A DNA stretch of 64,000 bases from Durusdinium trenchii. Lineage: Eukaryota; Sar; Dinophyceae; Suessiales; Symbiodiniaceae. The stretch lies in assembly GCA_963970005.1 (NCBI GenBank), contig CAXAMN010003969.1, positions 23,652 through 87,651 on the forward strand, in the 5' to 3' direction. Each line of letters opens with the position of its first letter. The first letter of the stretch is position 1. The translations under genes and the position numbers were made by a program. A model generated the notes under the pieces. It did not search any database. It saw only the letters and a list, made by a program, of their open reading frames with translations, and had not been told where the DNA came from. Of this stretch, positions 1 to 9,970 are shown one piece after another.

Positions 1-190
1 GAAACCACAAGACAGCAAAGCGGTCAAAGTTGGAGGTCTTCGCACTTAGGTTGGAGGCCGTCGAAGGCAGGTTGGGGGCCCTCGCTAGTAGGTAACAAGA
101 AACACAAGACAAACAAGACAGCAAAACAGCAAAAGTTGGGGGTCCATTCTAGTGGGTGGAGGCCAGAGTTCAGGTTAAAAACCCCTTACA
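1..190. repeat. GGTTGGAGGCC-type degenerate repeat
   Basis: The phrase 'gttggaggcc' or 'gttgggggcc' recurs about four times, mixed with A-rich 'acaagacagcaaaa' phrases and one 'ctagtaggtaacaagaaac' piece. A related phrase appears at 20028-20065 (aggtggaggccatcgctatt), beside more CTAGTAG sequence. It looks like a member of a dispersed host repeat. No coding potential is visible. Confidence 0.5.
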
Positions 191-243
191 AAGTTTGGAG
201 GCCTACCTGCAACCTATAGGGTAGCCTTAGAGGAAAACAGAAG

Positions 244-309
244 GAAAGGCACCGACACACAAGTGTGTCAAGTACCATTTCCTCCTGTTTTCCTAAATAG
301 GGAACAGGT
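244..309 (+). repeat. Direct repeat copy 1 (GAAAGGCACCGAC)
   Basis: About 66 bases starting gaaaggcaccgacacac and running through 'accatttcc' to 'aaatagg' recur at 850-913 in the same orientation. Each copy contains a near-palindrome around 'cacaagtgtgtc'. The function is unknown; two copies 600 bases apart suggest a local duplication or a short dispersed element. Confidence 0.6.
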
Positions 310-849
310 ACGGAAGTTTGCGTCCAAACTTCCATCCAGTCGATTTCCATAGCTTCATTGGCGTGACTAGGAAATCGACCGTCACGCCCCCTGTTCCAAA
401 CCTTAAGGTTCCCTCTGATTCCAAGGGTTACACGCGCACACACACGGTGCCGCTTCGCGGCGCGCATGTGAAAGACCTGAATAGTCACCTAAAAAGCCTT
501 GGAAACAAAAGAAAAGAAAGACAGAAAGAGCAGCGCTAAGAGGGCAAGAAAGAAAGGTAGGTGTAGAAAAAGCGAATACTTAGCCCTTGACTGGGGTAGG
601 GAAAAGAGCCTCAAGAGCAACCTAAAAAGCCTGAGAGAAAGCCCAATAAACGACGAAAAGCGCAAGAAGGAAAGCGGCAGGGCAGGGAGGGGCTGTATGT
701 CCATGTGTGTGTACATGTGTGCGTCTGAATACCTAGCACTCTAGAGTTACTGGTTACTTAGCAGAGATGAATTAAGTGCAATAGCTAGGGAGCGGGACAT
801 TAGTCTTAGACCGCCCGGGTAGGAAAGACTAGAGCAGGAACAACACAGG

Positions 850-913
850 GAAAGGCACCGACGCACAAGTGTGTCGAGTATGAGTACCATTTCCCTATGT
901 TGCCCCAAATAGG
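850..913 (+). repeat. Direct repeat copy 2 (GAAAGGCACCGAC)
   Basis: Second copy of the element at 244-309. It has small substitutions and a short insertion (gagtatgagtaccatttccc). Confidence 0.6.
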
Positions 914-1540
914 TAGGGAGTAGAACTCGGCTGGGGGGGGGGTTGGGAAACCTGCCTCATTGCGGGTGGAGTACCGTTTTATAGCCCGGCGGCTCTGGAT
1001 TCGGTGGTTGAGATTGTCCGTTTTTTGGCTCGGCGTTTCGGACTCCGTTAATTCAGTTATGAAAGTGAAGAAGGGTAATCAGTGGAGTAAGTAAATCCGT
1101 TACACGATTTCCAGCGTGAATTCAGCGCCCCACTGAAAATGATCACACCCAGCACCCAAGTGGGAAGACTGAGCGGCTCACACTCTGACATTGGTTTTCA
1201 GTTAACTCAATTGCCACGGTGGGAAGGAAGGTGAAGAACAGTAAGGTGAAAAGTCCGAAGAGTTGAAGGTGTTTTAACAAGTGTTTTTCTCTCAAACTGC
1301 AAAACGAAAAGCTCACGAAAACGCGCGGCTCAGCTGCAAGAACGCGGTGGGAAGGTTTGGGGGGAGTATCATGAAGAACCATGAAAGCAAACCAGGTCAA
1401 TTGGACAGCTTGTTCAACTGTTGAAAGCAGGTACACATCCATGGCCAGTGGATGCTTCCCTCTCTGATGCACAGCTTCGTTGGACAGAGTAGCATCAGAG
1501 AGCTCTGTCCCCCTGCTTTAAGTTAAATTGAATCTTGGAA
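914..1540. other. No recognisable gene
   Basis: The stretch contains a G-run near 930 and a loose repeat of 'cagtta-n-gtgaagaa' phrases at about 1055 and 1200. Reading frames are short and interrupted and none resembles a known family. Confidence 0.4.
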
Positions 1541-1553
1541 ACAGGGTTTGACA

Positions 1554-1660
1554 CACACACACACATCAGAGCCCAGATTTGAGAGCACACATGTGAGAGC
1601 ATACATAATTGGGCACATGTGAGCGCACACGGGTGAGAGCACAGCTGAGGTTCACAAAGT
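1554..1660. repeat. (CA)n and GAGCACACATGTGAGAGC repeats
   Basis: A short CA run is followed by three or four imperfect copies of 'gagcacacatgtgagagc', each containing the palindrome 'cacatgtg'. This is low-complexity host sequence. Confidence 0.6.
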
Positions 1661-1685
1661 GCTGCGCCTGCCACGAAATCTGCAC
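1656..1685 (+). repeat. Dispersed GCCACGAAATCTGCA motif, copy 1
   Basis: 'aaagtgctgcgcctgccacg' continues into 'aaatctgcac'. The same phrase recurs at 1863 and in the 9868-9970 cluster, and weaker forms occur at 8518 and 8792. It is short, well conserved and not part of any obvious reading frame. Confidence 0.6.
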
Positions 1686-1862
1686 ATGAAGATTTACATC
1701 ACGCAGCCCTGCCAGTGCGAAAAGACAAGTTCTCGACGCCAAAGCTAGAACACAGCATGAACACAACTTTCGTGCAATACTTATCAATACTTATCGAAAG
1801 TTCACGGTTCACCGCACCCGCCACGAAATCAAAACAGGCCAAGGACCACGACCACCAAGTCT

Positions 1863-1891
1863 AAAGTGCTGCGTTTGCCACGAAATCTGCA
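1863..1891 (+). repeat. Dispersed GCCACGAAATCTGCA motif, copy 2
   Basis: 'aaagtgctgcgtttgccacg' followed by 'aaatctgcag', nearly identical to the copy at 1656. The sequence between these two copies also contains a partial copy (cgccacgaaatcaaaac) near 1820. Confidence 0.6.
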
Positions 1892-2552
1892 GCTGTCATG
1901 AGAAGTCGGCTTGAGACCACCAAAACACGGAGGTTCCCGGTTCTTCCCTTGCGGCCCCATGAAAAGAGACCACCAACCAAGCCCTAAAATGAGCGAGAGC
2001 GCATTTGAGAACCAGACATCTCCCAGACCACTTTTCGATACTGCGAGACGTCCTCCAAGAACGGAATCTCAAGGCATGAATGTGCAGTAAGTGGCAGTGA
2101 AATAGCTGCCCACGCCGCTGAGCATCCTCGATCAAACCTAGCCTTAGCTATTACCATAAGAACCCGAAGTGAGGACTACACTGTTTGGGGAATAGCAGCG
2201 GCAGTTCAAAGTTTTTGCACGTTTTGTGCTTTATCTACACAGATGTTGGGGCAGCACACCTTGAGCAAAGCACGGGTGACTTGACTCTATGAAAATACAT
2301 TGCTTGACTTAGGACTTACAAGCTGAAGTGGATGCTGTGGGGTTTGGGGCCTCGGTGTTTTCCGCTGGCAGCAAGCAATCTTTGTTTAGAAAACGTCTTG
2401 CACGTTCTGCTTCTTGCTTGGTAGTGAACCCAAGACCTTCGATGAGCAGAGTTGCAAACTCTAGTAAAGAAACAACTCTACATACTCATTAAGTGCAGGT
2501 CTAGACCACAAACACTAGTCTCCACCAAGCCGAGAGCGAAGAATTGCCTCAG
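1892..2552. other. No recognisable gene; probably intronic
   Basis: No conserved reading frame or long repeat was seen. It lies just upstream of an ankyrin-repeat exon and may be intron or 5' sequence of that gene. Confidence 0.3.
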
Positions 2553-2606
2553 GCAGATCGATGGAAGAACAGCCCTGCACTGTGCTTGTGCAGCGGGCGA
2601 TGCCCA
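2553..2606 (+). CDS. Ankyrin-repeat gene, exon (first visible)
   Basis: After an AG acceptor (cctcag) the frame reads QIDGRTALHCACAAGDAQ, which matches the first helix of an ankyrin repeat (consensus DGxTALHxAAxxGxxxxV). The last codon is split after 'ca'. Joining to the exon at 2749 restores CAG and continues with the second ankyrin helix without a frame change. Ankyrin repeats mediate protein-protein contacts, so the specific role of this protein cannot be told. Further exons are expected on both sides but were not identified. The piece is partial and its start and stop are unknown. Confidence 0.7.
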
Positions 2607-2748
2607 GCAACCGCCTAAATGGAGCTGCCCAAGTAGAGCTGTAGATTTGATCAAGTCGATTTGAAGGATGTCACAAGCTTATCTTGCTATAATTTGCTTG
2701 AAGTCACAAACATGCCACATTTGCAGCCCTTTTTTGATCTCACTATAG
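2607..2748 (+). other. GC-AG intron in the ankyrin gene
   Basis: This 142-base intron begins GCAACC and ends TATAG, followed by G. Its limits are fixed by the ankyrin frame on both sides. GC donors are frequent in dinoflagellate nuclear genes (established knowledge), so this is a strong pointer to the host lineage. Confidence 0.65.
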
Positions 2749-2805
2749 GTCAGTGCGGTGTTTGTTGGCCGCTCGCGCTGATCCGCAGCGGAGGGATCAC
2801 TTGAG
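2749..2805 (+). CDS. Ankyrin-repeat gene, next exon
   Basis: The exon continues the upstream ankyrin repeat as SVRCLLAARADPQRRD, the second helix and turn of the repeat (consensus VxxLLxxGADxxxxD). It ends at a probable GT donor (ttgag|gtgggt). I could not find the following exon with confidence. The two exons together encode just over one ankyrin unit. Confidence 0.68.
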
Positions 2806-5690
2806 GTGGGTTTCGACGGAATCTTTTGTGACAAGCAGCTTCGGTGCGTGGCAGAACCTATTTCATCCTATTTCCGAAGTGGACTATGAAAACCTTTGTG
2901 AAAGACCTTTCTTTTTTGGTACGGTTTGGCTATGTCTGCGACTACCTTAGACTTGCCTTGGACCTTGAAGCTTTAGGGCACCAGGTAGCATATCCAGTAT
3001 AACCCCTCTATTTGATGGCCATGTGCCAGCCAAGCCCATCCCTGTACTTCTGCTTTGATTCTAAGCCTGGCGTGTCTATACCTGTTTCTGAAAACAGAAG
3101 CCGATCATATTGAGACATTCTTCCACATGTTCTGAAGCTGCAGATGTCCCTCAGTTCCCAGGATGCTGCCATTGGATGTCGCAGCACGCTTGCGGGCCGA
3201 AGAAGCACAAGAGGTGGGATAAGACCAAGCTTGATGATTTGGATCCAAATGAGCCTTGCAACCTTTGGTTGGCTGCAGAAAGGGGGTGGGATTGGGAGTC
3301 TTGGCCGTCCAAGGTGCTTTTGGCCACTATGGTGCCGCACTCGTCGTACTCCTTAGCCTGTTTTTGAAACATGCATGCGTGGATTCGAAGCACTGGGGCT
3401 GATTGTGTGCTTCTACCCAAAGCATGTGAGTGTGAAGCACTGGGCTTGCAGTTCATTGTTTTGCAGAGATTCCAGCTGTAGCACTTGCAATGGAATAGAA
3501 TTGACACTTACTTAAAATCATGGCAGGACGTGTGCCAACACGGGGAGGTGCCATGTCTCCTGAAAAAGTTGCAGAGATTCTGATTTCAGAGGTAGAGCGG
3601 CAGAACAGTGGCTTCTCACTGCCCGACTTGAAGATTTCTGGATCTCCAATTGACAGACCGATGCATCACCGCACACTTCAGCGATTCGCACAGTTTGGCC
3701 GCTTTTCTCCGCCAAGCGATTCTCCGCCCATGGATGGTCTCAAAGGCTTGTCTCCAGGTGGATCAACAACATGTGCTTTGCACATGTGCAACAACGGTTG
3801 TGATCTGTCCGGCGATCCCGTGAAGACTTTGTGGCTCAAAGCCGGGTAGGAGCATGCCAAAGACTCCACCGGCCCTCAGACCCTCAACTTCATGCATCAA
3901 TTCTTGCAATGATGAACAGCAAAGAAAGAGAGGCAAGGAGAAACAGCCAAAGCAATAAGCAACATATGAGACTATGCCTATGCCAACCTGGAGACGTATT
4001 TCAAGCATCTTCTAAAGTTGATAACACAGCCACGCAGCTAACACTGAGACAAAAAATAGAGACACCAGGAAGCCCGAGTTGTAAGGAACTGCAACCCCTC
4101 AAGCTTACAAGCCAACTGGCTAAATTTCGCTTGGTGAGTAGAACCAAAGAAACCATTGTAATCAATCCCTCCCTCCCGCAGCCATCATAGCCGCTAGCCG
4201 CTAGCCCACCCTTACGCAGCCCAGCCTCGTGGTGTGCATTGATTTTGGATCTGCCGCCGCAAGTTCAGTAGAAGCGCATGGCACAGAGGCAGATCTCGTT
4301 TTGTTTCTTTCAAGTGTTTGTGTTTGGTGTGGATTTGACGAACGGAGAGCGCTGCCTGCATTCTGGATGCATGCAATGAACCACGAGAAAGTCCGAAAGA
4401 ATGAGATGCCCAGAAGCCATATTTTTCTGAGCGGAAGATGCTTCGTTCTCTGGAAGACTGTAGACTCAGACCATTTCTGGATAGCCAGAACAACACCCTT
4501 TTGGCTTTCACGTCTTGATGAAGTGTCTTTTTCCTCGCGACATCGTCAGGTCATGAGCTCCAAGAAGCCGCATTCCCGGATTGGTTGGAGGATTGGATCT
4601 TCAAAACAGAGGAACTACTCGGTTCACAAAAAGAGCTTGGACACTTGGGATTCCCGGAAAGACTTGGTATTATTACCATGACAACACAAGCCTCTTGAGT
4701 TGTTGCTCGAATCTCAAGGGTCCAAGAGCCCTCAAGGGGTGCTCTTCCAAGGCTGGACTATCAGGGCCGCGCCTTCAGCGACTCCGACTTGCAGGAGCTG
4801 GTGTCAAGTACACCTTGCCCCAGACTATGAAGAAAGGGTTGCAAATCATGCCCAGCTCGATGAGCTACTTTATTTCATTAAAGTTTTGGCGAATGCCTTA
4901 TAATCGTGTTGAACATCGTCTTCAGGAGCTTCCCCTCAAAGACGTGAGCTACCCCTATGAGGAAGTGAACTTTTCACAGCAGCTCGTCCAAACAAGCATG
5001 GTACTTTGACCTTTCCAGTCCTTGCCGGAGCTGATTTGTAAGACCATTTGGGAACATGGTAGTATTCAAGTTCGGCTGCTGGCAAGCAAAGACTCTCTCA
5101 ATAGCATACCGTTTAGCGAATATGTTGGACGCAATTCAATTTGCATTCTTACTTGAGAGGACTGTTGAGCTGGCTCCCATGCGAGCGGAAGTAGAACATG
5201 AAGCTTTTTGAGCAGAGATTCAACTGGATGGAGAGGGCACTACCCGGTTCCCCAGCCTTTAAAGGTGCTGATTTTCGTGTTGACAGCTCTTCAACACCCA
5301 CTGCAGGGATCTCATAGTGTAGTCAGTGGTTGAAAAACCCAGCAAGAAGAGACAACAAGCCGACAGACAAAATAACTTCTTCCAGAGAACCTTCTTTTTT
5401 GACAAGCCGTTTGCTGAAAAAAATAGCGCGACAAAAAGCGCCGGACGTTCGCCATGTTGGGCGGCAAGCTCCCAGCGCCTCGACGCTCACGTTTGGTGAC
5501 CGCTGACTTGTGGCAAGGCCGCCAAAACGTGGCAGCTTTGCAGGAGAGTTGGGAGAGTTGGGAGAAGTCGCTCAGAAAGCTTCAGAACGGAAGTCATGTC
5601 CGCTTTGCCAGGTTTTTGAGTAGATGCTCCCGTTGAAAAGCTTTGGGCTTGGGGGGGGAACATGTTTTTGGTCAATCCTAAGCAAGAACA
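2806..5690. other. Host sequence with unassigned short ORFs
   Basis: Several 60-150 codon open stretches occur. One near 3205-3310 reads KKHKRWDKTKLDDLDPNEPC and then a Trp-rich segment (WLAAERGWDWESW), and it looks more protein-like than the rest. Another, at 3520-3849, begins MAGRVPTRGGAMSPEKVAEI. Neither resembles a family I know. They could be exons of the ankyrin gene or of a neighbour. No repeats of note were seen. Confidence 0.25.
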
Positions 5691-5694
5691 ACAT

Positions 5695-5714
5695 AAATAT
5701 ATATATATATATAT
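5695..5714. repeat. (AT)n microsatellite
   Basis: About ten uninterrupted AT units. Confidence 0.9.
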
Positions 5715-5719
5715 GATTG

Positions 5720-7345
5720 CAGGCACAGACAAAGACATGAATTGCTGTAGTTGGACTCAGTTCTATATTGCTAGCCTCCTTTGTTCTTTGTAAATCTATA
5801 GTTGAGGCTTCAACCAGTTCCAGCACGATCGGCGCAGGAGCTTTTGAGGCTGCAGAAGCAGGTAAGGTTTCGGTTCAAGTGTCTACGAGCGATGCCGTGT
5901 GCTAAGCAATGTACATCTTCGTTTGGAGTGGACACCCCAAAATGAGGGAGTGTCATTTGTCATGTCTCGCAATCTTTGTTGTCACAGTCTTGTGGCTCGG
6001 GTTCTTCGTCGGGTTTCTGGCCAGGCCCAAGTCTGCTGCACAGAGGGCTTGGAGATGAATGATCTAGCAACATGGCATCAAGATTGTGCTCGCGCCGAAT
6101 CTCCGTCTTGTCTCTACACTTGGTGGCTGCAGCTGCTTGACATCGGTATCGCCTTTGGCCCAAATAGTACATACAGCTGCAGTTTGTTGTGGGTTTGACA
6201 TGGAAGTTGGATCAAAACCGTCGTTGGCTGCGCTTGTCTGAGGTAGTTGTGGTCGCGAAAGAACGGCGGCACTTTGGCCGAGTTTGCTTTGTGCAATACG
6301 CAGGTGAGCAGCGAGATAGCAAGACACTGTCAACATCTGTCAACAATCATTTGTAAACAAGTATTTGAAGACGTGTTGCTTACGCACATTTCATGCTCGC
6401 AATTCTCAGCTAGCGTTGCCTTTTCCCAGAAACAGGAGCTGTCGGGTTATTTTTCTTCTGGGCAAGATACCACAGCTGTTTGAGTAGCAGTGACTCTGAC
6501 TCGTCTATGGAATCTATGAAACTCTCCTAGAAAATAGCAATTTTGATTTGTTTTGTGAGTGTAATTGCTGGTGATGGCTGGTATCGTGCTGTGCAGAACG
6601 AACATCTATCTCCGTGGAAGTTTTGCCGGTGCAGGTGCGGCGGTTTACACCTGGCTGTTTGGATTCAAGAGCGAGACAGCGAGAAATCCAATTGTGGTTT
6701 CTGTAAAGGGAGCAAGCAGTTCGCTCCTGGTCAACAGGTTCCTGGAGCAGGTTTAAATTGAGACAGATCCTGTGTGGCATAGGGCAGATCTTGGAAAGGT
6801 TTGCCGAATGCTTGGAGCGTGTCTTTGCCCAAGGGAAATTTAGCAATTGAGCTTCAGATTGACACAACTCCCCAGTCAGTGATCTGCATCCTGTGACAAC
6901 AGTGACTACAACATACACCGCAGCACAGCACGGCACGGCAGTGCAGTTCCGACTGCTCGGACCAGGGCTTGAGCGACCAAAAGGGCTTGTCGACCGACAT
7001 CGAGAGGACATTCAGCTGGGTGCTTCGGACCTCTCGGTGGAGTTCCGCTTCGGTCGGAAGCGGTCTGGAGGACGGGAGACTTGTGTCGATGGTTTGCTCT
7101 TCAGCGGGTAGTTGTTTCGTCATTGCTATGGAAGCGGAACTCATCTACTGTAGGATCATTCGAAGCGGAGAAAACTGAATCACGTCCCGCAGAGTGAGTC
7201 GAACTTTCATCGTTGATGCACCACTCTGGGGAGCTCCGCGCATCTGCCAGGCGGAATCATTCCTGATCCGCAGGTCGGGCATAGGACACATTGATATGCT
7301 TGATTTGTGAAGAGAAAACAGATGTGTAGCAGAGCATTTGACAGG
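5720..7345. other. No recognisable gene
   Basis: Only short ORFs with no family resemblance. The track at 6893-7111 (TTVTTTYTAAQHGTAVQF) is open but gives no domain. Probably intron and spacer. Confidence 0.3.
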
Positions 7346-7349
7346 TTCA

Positions 7350-7402
7350 TATATATATATATATTTTTTTTTTTTTTTGGGGGGGATATTTTTTTCAATC
7401 TA
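7350..7402. repeat. (AT)n-(T)n-(G)n low complexity
   Basis: A short AT run is followed by about 16 T, then 8 G, then ATATTTTTTTC. Confidence 0.85.
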
Positions 7403-7435
7403 TTTATTTTTTCACCGTTTGTGGTGTGCTAGCTT

Positions 7436-7606
7436 TCTGTTGGCTTTTGGCTTCTAGTGGCTTTTGGCTTTTGGTGGCTTTTGGCTTTCGGGGGGCTTTG
7501 GCTTTGGGAGGCTTTTAGCTTTTGGTGGCTTTGGCTTTTGGCTTCCGGTGGCTTAGCGTGTGTAGGCTTTTCGTGGCTTCGGTTGGCTTCTGTTGGCTTT
7601 TCGTGG
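7436..7606. repeat. TTTTGGCTT/GGTGGC tandem array
   Basis: More than ten imperfect copies of 'ggcttttggctt' and 'ttttggtggc' lie head to tail. Copies differ by one or two bases, as in an old minisatellite. Confidence 0.8.
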
Positions 7607-8260
7607 CTTCATTCACTGATATGGGGGTAGTTACGAAAGCCAGCCGATAGGCTAGGCTGGAGATGTCGATGGGCGAACGAAGTGAGTATTAGGGGGTGTG
7701 GGGCGGGTGGTCGCATAGGGGAACAAACTAGTAGGGCAAACCCAGAGCCTGGTGGGGGAGAGCGAAAAATAGAGGGCGTCCGAAAAGGAATGAGCATGTA
7801 AGGTTTTTGGGTTGTTGTGATGCAAGTGATGTAATTGACACCAAAGAGTGCATCATTAGCATTATGAGGGGCTCAGGAGGCTATTTAAGCAGTCTAGGTG
7901 GGAGTTCATGTCGAGGACAGGAAAGGGGGGACAACAGGACGTGAAAAGTGGTTGGAACTCCTCAAGAAAAAATGTGATGTGTGTCTCCAAGCGCTCTGTT
8001 TTCTTGTCACTAATAGGAGTGGAAGGGACTGCAAGAAATCATATGACCCAGGAGGGAACAGAATGCAGTGGGCAAGCTTTGAGTTGCTTGGGGGCGCCCT
8101 TTTTAATGGTGAAGAGGCCGGTGAACCAGATGCAAAAGGGCACCCCATATGGGGAGGGAGTTCAAGGCAGGCATCTGGATCAAAAAATACAATGTAAAGG
8201 ATCAAAAGAAAAACATGATGAAAAAGAGAAAAAGAAAGGATCAAAAAAGATCAGTCTTCG
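7607..8260. other. No recognisable gene
   Basis: Short overlapping ORFs on both strands with no recognisable domain. A phrase near 8140 (aaagggcaccccat) recurs at 8846 inside the duplicated unit described below, so part of this stretch may belong to the same repeat family. Confidence 0.3.
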
Positions 8261-8263
8261 AGT

Positions 8264-8346
8264 CTAGTGGTCCACTAGGCCGTTGGTCTCCTGGTCCGCT
8301 GGTCCCTAGTTCACTGCTCCTTTGATCCGCTGGTCTCTTGGTCTCA
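8264..8346. repeat. TGGTCCGCTGGTC tandem array
   Basis: Imperfect repeats of 'ctggtccgctggtccc' and 'ggtctcttggtctc', about 12 bases per unit. Confidence 0.7.
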
Positions 8347-8384
8347 GTCCGGTTGCCTTGGTCCTTGCCTCACTTTTTGAGTGC

Positions 8385-8645
8385 CCTTCATTGATGAGGC
8401 AACGGGGTGTGTAGTTTTCGATGGTGGCCTATTTTGTGGCGCCTTTTGAGTCTGATGGCTTTTGATGTTTGGTTCGCTGTCGGGGGGAGACGCTGCGCCC
8501 TCCCCCAACCCCCTCCAGTGCCACGAAATCTGCGCTACTTTTGCCAATGAGCTGGGCCTACCATGACAGATGTTCTAAAGGTCGCCCACGTACCCATCGC
8601 TCTCACAAAATATTGCGCGCGCCCGCCTAAGTCTCTTTGATTTTG
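8385..8645 (+). repeat. Divergent duplicated unit, copy 1
   Basis: The unit begins 'cattgatgaggcaacggggt' and passes through 'gtgtagttttcgatg', 'ttttgtggcgcctt', a 'ccacgaaatctgc' motif and 'tattgcgcgcgcccgcctaa', and ends T-rich. A second copy with the same order of blocks lies at 8695-8910. Length, order and T-rich end would suit a SINE-like element, but no tRNA-like promoter boxes were identified. Confidence 0.5.
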
Positions 8646-8694
8646 TGTTGCGCGCGGTAGCAAGCATCCTTGGACTGTCGTGTAGTGGATGGGC

Positions 8695-8910
8695 CCCTCA
8701 TTGATTGGGCAATACGGTGTGTAGTTTTCGATGTATTTTGTCGCGCCTTCAGCGTCGGGTGGCTTTTGTAGTTTGCAGTCCCGCTTCGGCGCCGCGAAAT
8801 CTGCTTTGGCCAAAGCGCTGAGGGGCTGCCGCGACCGACCTGTTAAAGGGCACCCCATCGCATATCCACGCAGCAAGTACTGCGCACCCCTGCCTAATTT
8901 TTATTTTTTA
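8695..8910 (+). repeat. Divergent duplicated unit, copy 2
   Basis: Same block order as copy 1: 'cattgattgggcaatacggt', 'gtgtagttttcgatg', 'ttttgtcgcgcctt', 'gccgcgaaatctgc' and 'tactgcgcacccctgcctaa', then a T-rich end. Identity is moderate with small indels. Confidence 0.5.
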
Positions 8911-9092
8911 TTTGTTGCGATCGTCCTTTCATGGTCCTCTAGTCGCCCGCCTTGCTGCTGTTGTCCTTTCCCTTTCCTTTTCCTTTTATTGCTTGCTGGG
9001 ATTGAATATTTTTTGACCCCTTTCTTTTCTCTTCTTGATACCGTCGAATATATTTTTTGACATTGTACCGATTTTTTGATCCCCCACCCCGC

Positions 9093-9440
9093 AAGGCAGA
9101 AGACCTTGTGTGAGCCTCCCGAAGGTAAGAGTTAGCGGACGCAGGAGCCACACACATCTAGCATACTTTTGAGCCAGCCGAGGGTGAATTTACAGGAGGC
9201 ATCAGCTATTCCAATGTAGCAGCCCTTTTGTGACCCATGCGATGGTAAAATTCAAAAAGGAGGCAGGGGGGCTATTGCCACGTGGGAGACCTTTTGTGAG
9301 CCTTCTGAATGTAAAATTTAAGAGGGTGCAGGGGCCAGTCCTAGGTAGCAGACGTTTTGTGAGCCACCCGAATGTAAAATTTAGAAGGCGCCAAGCAGAC
9401 CAGCCATGCGAGGGGAAGACTTAGAACAGGAATGCACCAT
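9093..9440 (+). repeat. About 62-base tandem minisatellite
   Basis: At least five units share 'agacctt-ttgtgagcc-n-cgaatgtaaaattta' with a GC-rich tail. Units begin near 9096, 9163, 9219, 9285 and 9347, with a partial one near 9409. Period is about 55-67 bases. The copies are diverged. Confidence 0.7.
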
Positions 9441-9671
9441 TCCAATGTAGTAAGATGCCTCTGTGCGAAAGTGAGCCGCTGCGTACGCAATCTGAGCGCT
9501 TGACACCGCTGCGCGGGGCGTATCCTCGGTAACGTAAAGATTAAAAGGCGTCGGTGCTTGCTGCTGGAATCGATCTTCTCAGAAAGCTGCTGGGAAGGGT
9601 TCTCCTTCAAGCACGGGTGCCAACTTCAGCTGTCTAACTATCATCTTTACCCTCGTCTTAGACTCTTGATG

Positions 9672-9822
9672 GTTTATCACCATCGCCATCATCATCATCG
9701 TCATCATCGTAAACACTGTCAGCCTCACGAGCGCAAACGGTCATTGTTATCATCATGTTCATCATTCATCATCATCAGCATCATCATCATCATCATCAGC
9801 ATCGCCGTCATTGTCACCATCA
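9672..9822. repeat. (CAT/ATC)n trinucleotide tract
   Basis: An imperfect CAT repeat, interrupted once around 9710-9750, gives runs of His or Ile/Ile/Ser in translation. It is simple-sequence DNA rather than a gene. Confidence 0.85.
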
Positions 9823-9867
9823 TATGAAATTGCAGGGGTGATTGTCAACCGTCATCACCCGCGCCGA

Positions 9868-9970
9868 TGCCTTGCCACGAAATCTGCACATCCAGTGCGC
9901 AAAGTGCCGCACTTGCCACAAATTCTGCAACTGAAGGTGCTCAACGTGCTGCGCCTGCCACAGAATCACC
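9868..9970 (+). repeat. Cluster of GCCACGAAATCTGCA motifs
   Basis: Three imperfect copies sit close together: 'gccttgccacgaaatctgca', 'aaagtgccgcacttgccaca' with 'aattctgca', and 'cgtgctgcgcctgccacaga'. They match the copies at 1656 and 1863. Confidence 0.6.

Noticed and set aside
1005..1045. Possible relic of the dinoflagellate spliced leader (ccgttttttggctcgg)
   Set aside because: Only part of the known leader matches, and the TAGCCATT segment is missing.
9672..9830. His-rich ORF (HHRHHHHRHHRKH)
   Set aside because: It is the translation of an imperfect CAT repeat.
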